This document shows, piece after piece, positions 47,401-56,400 of a stretch of DNA of 64,000 bases. The notes under the pieces were generated by a model. It was not told the origin of the DNA. It did not search any database and saw nothing but the letters and a program-made list of their open reading frames with translations. Within the stretch, counting starts at the first letter, position 1, and each line of letters starts with the position of its first letter. The DNA is from Vanessa cardui. Lineage: Eukaryota > Arthropoda > Insecta > Lepidoptera > Nymphalidae. Made by a program: the position numbers and the translations under genes. The stretch is from positions 6,946,501 to 7,010,500 of the forward strand of contig NC_061140.1 in assembly GCF_905220365.1 (NCBI RefSeq), written 5' to 3'.

Positions 47401-50400
47401 ATTTTATTATTTCGGACATTGCGAATATATCCTTATGATTTGACAAATTAAAAAAAAAACTACCAAATAAGTTGGTGAAATTGACTAAATTATTTTTTCT
47501 TAAGTATTCTTTAGAGCATAAATAGTTGCAACCTGAAGTTTATATTCAGGTCACTACATGTATATATCATGGCTGTGTTTGACAGATCCCAATAAAATTC
47601 CCTTGTTAATTATTATTGGTTAAAACACATTACATATATGGTATATCAACCGTCAATCATCACTCTCAACCAGACCTTGGCCGCTACAAAATTGTATAAT
47701 GTAAAACGTATAATCGTAAAATTATGGTGTGTATGTGGTGTCGTACATTATCCGCGACCTGTACGTGCGCGGTCCAGCCAGACTCCACGAGACTCTGCAC
47801 CAGCTGCGCCCAATCCTTGGCCAACATCCACCAACGTTACACACATTTACGAATGGCACACACGACCACATACAGATTACTATTTGTTTTAAGATATTCC
47901 CGCGCATTTGAGGTTTCGAGATTCGTTTATTCATAGACCGAAAATATTCCTATGTTAACAGTCTCTATATCAAGTATTTAATAAGATTATGAAACAAAGG
48001 CACAGTCACAAATTGATACACGTCACAGTTGATAGATTAAACAAATTGTAAAATAATTCAAAGGCCCTCAAAGTGCCAATTCAAGTAAGTAAAGTTTTTT
48101 TAAACATTATCTTCCGAATATTATTTGCAGCTTTGACGAAATTAGAGACAGCGTCAGAAAATGCTTATCTTAATATTAAGCTGTGTTTAAATGCAACCAA
48201 ATACCATAACGAAATTGATATATTTGTTTATAATTTATCTTGTTTGTAATATGTCGTGTCAACTTCTTTATTACACCAACCTTCACTTTGGAAGGAATAA
48301 CATCCAAGCCTTTATCATAGAATATAATTACACGTGCCTGGATGAATGATTGGAATTTTATAAAATTATTATAATATTATAACCATTTTCCATAAATTTA
48401 GTACATACGATATATAACGACTAAATTAACAAATAGTAACCTCATGCCGTTGTTGATAGCACAAATATTATCATTGTCGAATTTGATAAATAAATTCTGA
48501 CGAGTTATACATTTTTTCATATATTAGTGTAAGGTCTGATTTTGTCGTTAATTTATTTACCAAATTCTTGGGATAATTATTATCTAGTTTACATACACAA
48601 ATTTCATGTAATGTCGCTAGGATGTGCATTTTTACGATATTTATGTGCTCAAATCTAATTGCTCTCAAGTGATCTCATTTCTTTCAACTGCGAGTGCCGA
48701 TATTCACTATATATTTTAATTTCTCGTATACAAATATCTTATTATCGTTTAATTATTAAATAGTTTCTATACTATTTCGAATATCGATATAAAGCCACGT
48801 TTATTTTTTCTTATATAATATTACTCACAACTCCTTGCTATTCCATTGATGCATTGAAATTTTATAATATTATAATAAATTATTGTATAAATGTATATGT
48901 TTAATGGTATACAAATATTACGGTAAATATTATCCTTTATTTTTTTTCATATGCACGAACCCACATTATAGCTAGTCATACATTGGTTCAAACAAATACT
49001 TTGGTATATATGCTAAATATGAAATTTACTATGTTTGGTGTATTATCGTATGTTACTGCATTGATGACAGATGTCTTAAAACCATATAAAAAGTATTTAT
49101 TGAAGCAGGTCAATAACCCCGTCAATTACCTGAGTAGTCAGACTTCCTTTTATGTTAAATTGTTACAAAAATATCATATATTTCAAATATGTATATTTGG
49201 TATTATTTTTCATACACAAAAGGCCACCCAATTTATCAAAACACCCTATACTTATGAAACATGATAATATATTGAATATATTAATTAATTGAACTAATAA
49301 TGTATTACAATTTTATAGCTTATATTTAAAATGTATCTAAAGTATGTTCAACTAAGGCACTAAAATCAATTTAAATTAAACGTTCTGAAATCGCGAAACA
49401 TTTGTTTTACAGCTGTTTTTTTAAACAATTATATATGTATATTAAGCTGCCTCAAACTGCAACTCTGGGAACTAAGATGTTATGTGTATGCAGTTAAATT
49501 TTTTCGTACACTTAAAAATTTCGACTATCCCTTTAGTAGAGAGGAAGTGACGTAACAGGCTAGGGAATTCGTATTAAAAAACATTTTAATATGAAAATAA
49601 GTTTAAAAAATAAAAAAATTGGTTGCCTGTAAAGTCGGTATACGGGCCAAAGTTTTACGTGACAACGACTTTGAGTGGTAAAATAATTTTAATGTGAATA
49701 TTCATTCGTATAGTAGGAAGAAGGATGAAATATCGCTCTTAGGCGGGCTAACCATGCCCGAGTGGAAGGGACGCGTGCCTCTCACTCGCTCTCATTGTGA
49801 GCGCATAACGTGAGCGGAGCGTAACGCAGTTTCTTGAAGTGTCACCCGGCAAACCAATTTATAAGACGTTGTCACGTCAAAAACAATAATATGCGATACA
49901 AAATTCAATCATAATCATTATATAACGATTACAGTTAATTCATCCATCATTAAAATTGTGAACATCCCCAGTTAAACTGTTATAATTCTGTTTCAGATAT
50001 TTTCATTCGAGTTAAAAACGTGGCGTATAAAATAACGGCCAAGTTACAGGTCGAATGAAAAAAGCATTGATTTATGTGGTTTGTTGAAATTGTTTACTAT
50101 TTAGATACGTATACCTATTTATAAATAGCAATTATTATAATTAATAACTAAGTTATGAAACGCATGAAATATATGTGTTAAAGATTCTTTATTTTTACTC
50201 CTCTCGCCGTTGAAATGGACTCTACATAAGGACGAATGTACTTGGCACGACTCTAAAATATATTTTCATATATTGTTATTTAAAGGACTCAAAATCTTGA
50301 CAATTCAGTCAATTAAATACAATTATCGCATATATATGTACTCTTTTAGAGTATATTCTCTCATATGATAAATTAATATTAGTATATGTCATATAGATTA

Positions 50401-53400
50401 GAGACAATATGCGTTCATTTTAAGTAACTTTATGTTCGCAATATAAATAATAATCTATTTACAATAACTTACCATTGTAATTTGCTCGAACGGTTGTAAT
50501 AATACTTGGTGGAGGTTGTTGTAGTCTGTCTGCGGGGACTCCACGGGACTGCCTGGACTGTGCACCATCTGAAATACATTTTGATTTATTATTTACTTGT
50601 CGTTACCCGTAGCTTTGCTCGCGTTTTAGTGTTTGTTGTCATGTGCTAGGTAAAAAAGGAGCCTATGTATTTTCTTGCAGTTCAAATTTGCTTCATACCA
50701 AATTTCATAAAATTCGGTTCAGCGGTTTGGTCGTGAGAGACCGACAGACAGAAAGAGTTATTTATAATATTTCCATAAAAGTGCACAATACAAACCAAAC
50801 GCAACTGGGATTGAAATATCCAAACATAGGTAAAAGTAAGGATTCTTCTTGCAGAGCCATCTAGCGGCGAAATACAAAAAAAGTGGTTATCTCACCGACA
50901 CATTAGAAATAAAAAAAAGTGGTTATATCACATGACAAATGCATCAGTGAAAAAATTTTATAATCGATCACACTAACATATACTAACATCAATTTATATA
51001 TGTCAATTTGTAAAAATAATACGTTAGAGTGATTGCATAGACAGATTGTAATTTAACAAATTTTGTAATCTTACGGTGACATAAATACATTTTAATAATT
51101 ATACTGTAGTAGTATATACAATGAACAGTTATTATTATAAAATAGAAAAGTATACTCACTGTGGGTGAAGGTACATTTATATTTGACGTCGATGAATATT
51201 GTGAAGGCGGACTGCAGTGGGACTGGTAGCTCGACGTTATCCAACTGTGGTCGAGCGGTGACATGTTCTGTAACCAGTCAAATATAATATGAGAGTGCGA
51301 GCAAAAATAGATCTTATCACTTTTAAAATAAGCGTGAAAACGGTTTAAGATAAAATGCCATGTTTGAATCATTTCACAGATTGACAAGTTGATAAATGTC
51401 TTAAGATTAAGTACAATTTATCCTTATTGGTTGATTGTATGAATATTCCAACAAGCATTATTTATAACAAAACCTTTTGCTTACTTAAACTATTTTCAAA
51501 TTAAAAAAAAATGATTTAAGCATGACAGGAAGCCGATTTACCTCACCGTTCCAAGACACAGCTCTTCATCATGCAGTTAGATCTTAAGCAGTAATTATAG
51601 CATCTTGTTATTGGCAATGATTAATAATGTCACTTGGTCTTCACAAATATAGTGAAGTACCAAGCGTGATGTGACATGCCAATTAAAACCTCTTATTTAG
51701 TAATTAAGCATATATCATTGATAAGTATAAGAAACAAATTAGTTAAAAAAAAGAAACAAGAAAATGTATCAAGTTATGGGCTATTTACACTATGAACTTA
51801 CAGTCACAAATCCAATATATAAAAGCACGCTTGCTTATTGACTGTCGAAAATCTACAAATAAATATACCATAAAGAGGTTAAAAATAGAAAGATTAATAA
51901 GAAAATGATCATACAAAGAAATCCCATATCATATAATATTGTAGTAACGCATTTAATTATTAAAAGTTTTTGACGCTTATTTGAAAGGAACCATTGAGTT
52001 TGGTTTAATTTATTATAATAAATATAATGTATGGGATGATGTCGGATTTTTATTTAACTTAATAATATTTTTTATACAATTATTGGTAACGTTTTAAACA
52101 TGTATTTGTTTCTACATTTATATAAATATTAAAAAAAATACGATTTAAAATAAGAATTGTTATTAAAGAGTATATACACATTAGTTTATTTAATCAGTAT
52201 TACCTAATCTTATAAACTACTTGATCAAATTAGATCTTGAAAACTTTAACCAGATGTAACTGGTCTTTTAATTAGGTTAATATATTCTAAAAAACATAAT
52301 TTCACGAAGATTACATTGATTTATATAATGCGAAGCAATACATGAGGATCACGGAGTAACTTTTATTTACTTATATATTATTCTAATGTTAATAATAGCC
52401 GATAATATACTGTTACTAAAAATAATGTGTAGCAATAATGACATATCTTAACTAATTTCAAACAAACATATAAAAGTAAACATAGAAAATACAAAAAGAA
52501 TATCCCTGTTTCTATTACAAAAGAATGTATAAAAAAATTAATAGACATTCAATTTTTTTTCTTCTTCAATAATTCGAATAACGGGACAATATAATATGAA
52601 CTATAACTAACTATGAGTTTCCTTGGTAACCAATTACGTTCAAAAATATAAGCATAAAAAAGAATAATAATAAAATATGAAAAGTTAGAACAAGTGCTCC
52701 GAAGTATATCATAAATATATTTGAGAAAAAATCATTTTCCGGTCATTATATTCAGTCGAAAGCATTTTTTGTAGTTATAAACTGCAAAGCTGAATTATAA
52801 TCATGCAAATTAGGGGAAAAAAAGGAAATAAAATTGTTAATAATAATAATACTTGTTAGTCTGTAAATTTTACATGTTATAAATGTAATGCGAATTTCAA
52901 TACCGTTTATAGGTTGAAGACATGACATCAAAAGAGCGTTGAAAGCACCGAAGCGAACATTTTCGTGAATGATTTAAAAAAAAAAAAAGTATAAAGGAGG
53001 TTACAAAAGAAAACGAACCTTATTATGATGAAGATAATTATTTGTGTTTGGTACAGATAAGTGATTCTGAAATAAATAAAAACATGACCGTGTTGAAAGC
53101 AAATAAACACAACAAAAAATATAAACAACAGAAAATGTTAAACATCTAATAAGGTAAACGGCGTTACGTGAATATCACTATCAATTGTCTTAATAATAAT
53201 CCAAATTGTATGTGACGTATCCAGTAATATTGAATTCAATAGTATTTATAGTCAGAAAAACATATTCGCTTTGAAAACAGTATAAGTTTAAACATTTAAT
53301 TAATATAAATTCAGAGGTTATAACAACGACATAAGGCACATAATAAAACGTACTATTAGCTCCGAAAGAAACAATAAACATAGAGCTTATAACAACACAG

Positions 53401-56400
53401 AACGGACACACTATAGATATTTTACATAATAATATAAATATAGTATTTGATTAAGGGCACTTTACTGACAAACGACTATCAAATAAACTTTACGGCATAT
53501 AGTTTATATTTATATAGTTTTTAAGATGTAATTCGCCTTACATAATATCCGCTAAATAGTACATTTTCCACACTTATGGAACACTATTCATGGAATTGTT
53601 GAATATGTATTGAATATATTTCCTAATAATTTTTGTCATGTTTGTAGTGTAATTTGGAATTTTAAGATTACCGTTTAAATCTATTTACGTTCTGTTTGTT
53701 TAGCAGGTATGGGTGCTGAGAATGTGTAGAATTGCCGTTCCATCGGATTTTGAGAAAGTGAATAAATAGTGCAAGCGTTGGCTAATCTCCTTCTTCTTCT
53801 TGATTCGGTTACCAAACTATGGTTTTAGTGCTCGCAAAAATAGTCATATAACATATAAATAATTAAATCGTAAATAAAATCAGTAAATGTAACCGTATTT
53901 GTGTTCACTGCTAAAAAATAAATTGAACACTATATAACAACGTTACTTAATTAGTGTAAAAAAAAAAAAATGTATTCGTTTAATATATCGGTACGATCGT
54001 GTAGTGCAACATTCGGTAGGACGTGAGTGTGTGTGGTGTGTACCTGCGCGTCGTAGAGCGGCTGGTCGTGCACGGCGGCGAGCGGCACGGTGGCGCCGAC
54101 GGGCGAGCCGGACGCGGGCGACAGGCCGCCCGTCGCCGGCGACACGCTGCCCGTCGGGCTCTGTGGGCACACACTCTGTCTCATGGCGCTCCCATCGCTC
54201 GCGTCACTCGCACAGCGCGCTCACTTACACATCTCATACGTCACATACGCTACTAAAGTGAAGACGCATTTGCATACGCAGTTGACGTATAACTATTGAG
54301 ATAGGTCGACTAAAATTTGACCATAATATGACACTAAATTCGATGTAAAATATATACGAGTGAACGCTTAACAAAATTTGTCGTTAGAATCTAAATTCTA
54401 ATACCTATATTCAGTGGTTTCAATTTTAAGCATAAATATATTAAAACGATTCAACACTATTCACCGCTATAAATATAGTCTGCGCACTATGACAATTGTA
54501 CGTAACTTTGTCAAAGTTTATCGAAAACTACACTTCTTGAGCAAAGTAAAATAATAACACAGATTACGTCTATTTGTATGGACATTTAGTTCCTATGACT
54601 AACTAAACTACGCCATTTTATTAATAATTTTATTGTAGTCTAATTTCATATTATTAAAATAGTTGCAAATCACGAACAAAAATCCACGACTAACAAACAA
54701 GTGACGTCATTCGAGCACGGACGCGAGTTTGCCGGCGACGCCGCTGCCGAGCGGACCGCAACTTGTCGGTTCCAAAAGGTCGGATCCCATTCTGATCACG
54801 CTCGGATTATATATCGTTTCGTATTGATGTCGTGACAAATTTGAATTAAATTTAGACTGTATAAATTATTATGAAGGAGCCGAGTTCTTAATGATAATAA
54901 ACAAGGTGGAAGTACTATTTCATAACATCATTGAAAAATGAGTGTATTTTATTGAATACTAGCGATCCGCCCCCGCTTCGCACGGATGCAATGCTGATAC
55001 TTAAATATATGACAGCTGATGTTTCTTTACTATATTGTCCATGTATCACATACATAAATCACACTATCTATTAAAAAAAACCGCATCAAAATCTGTGGTG
55101 TAATTTTAAAGATCTAAGCATACATAGGGACAGATAGCAATAAGCGACTTTGTATTATATTATGTAGTGGTGTATAAAAATTTCAAATTTTATGTACGAT
55201 ATTAAGTATTATATTACTGGGTGTGTAATGGAAACATATGTTTTACTAACATCCTACAGATAAATATATTAATGGAAAGCTGTCTAGACTATCTAGGACC
55301 TACCTAATTAGTGGAATTTTTAATTTTGTAGCTCAGTAAGGTATAAGTATTTAAACACATCTAAGCCCTTTTCTCAATGAAAACTTCAATTCCCAACAAA
55401 TCAAAAACGCACACTAAACACACACAAGAAAGTCCGAAGCGACAGAACTATAGAAAAATCCAGCAAAGATATCAACAAAAAACAATCTAAAAATCGACTT
55501 TCCATCTGGAATACGTATTTGAAAGCCCTTAATGTATGAATTGTAAGTATATCGAAAATTTCTACTATAATCAAAAAATATGAATTTAATCATAGTAGAA
55601 AATAGTATACAACTTGGAGGATACGGATACTTTTCTTAACTAAACTGTCCAGCCAGATATTTGCAAAAAAAACAATTGTTTCAAGAGTCAAGACTCATTT
55701 AGTGGCAATCACTTAAACTCTACCTAGGTAGGAATGATTCCATTTGAAAAGTCGACTATCATGTGTTGCCATTAGCCCAGACTACAACTAAAGTGTAGTA
55801 GTAGTCGGGGTGTGTACTCACGTATCGGGGCTGGTATTCGGGCGAGGTCCGGTGCGGCAGGTAGTGCGGCGGCGGGAAGTGCACGGAGGTGAGGTCGGGC
55901 AGCGAGCCGCCCGGTACCTGCAGCTCGCACTGTAGCCCGCCCGCGCCCCCCGCGCCGCCCCCGCCCCCGCCGCTCTCGTAAACACTGCGGGCACCGCACT
56001 AACCTTATACACACTGTGTTTGAAACTTGTACTATATGTAACCCGCAATGCTGGATACGATATATTTTCCCAATCCCAAAATTCAAATTCAATTAGCTTT
56101 ATTCAATATAGAAGCATTACACTTTCTTATTGATGGTGATGAAAGGTGATGGAAAAGAAAATACCCTGACCTGAGAAGAACCGGCGAAAGAAACTCAGCG
56201 GGTTAATGTGATGTGAAGTTAACAATGAAATCGCGATTATGATAACCGTAAATTAGTTTTTTAAGCGTCATGATATTTTTTTGGAAGGGATATGTATGTA
56301 AAAAAATCTTAATCGAAATGTATTGAAATAGAAGAATTACATATTTTCGGCTAGCAAAATAACATTTTAGTTACACTACGGTTGCATTCGGTATTGTAAC

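Larger units (their letters stand above)
46650..50472 (-). other. Crtc: Crtc intron, 3.8 kb
   Basis: GT-AG intron between the FEQITM and LDPPTSSY exons. Mostly AT-rich; contains a GC-rich open patch at 47741-47840 and a repeat region at about 49,440-49,890. No Crtc exon is required here by phase. Confidence 0.7.

Noticed and set aside
53943..54299. Overlapping Arg-rich frames on both strands
   Set aside because: Off-frame readings of the GC-rich Crtc exon at 54044-54160; only the SPTGSVSP frame fits the family and the splice phases.
55772..56092. 106-codon frame with CLRERRGRGRRGGRGR
   Set aside because: Off-frame reading of the GC-rich Crtc exon 55822-55984.
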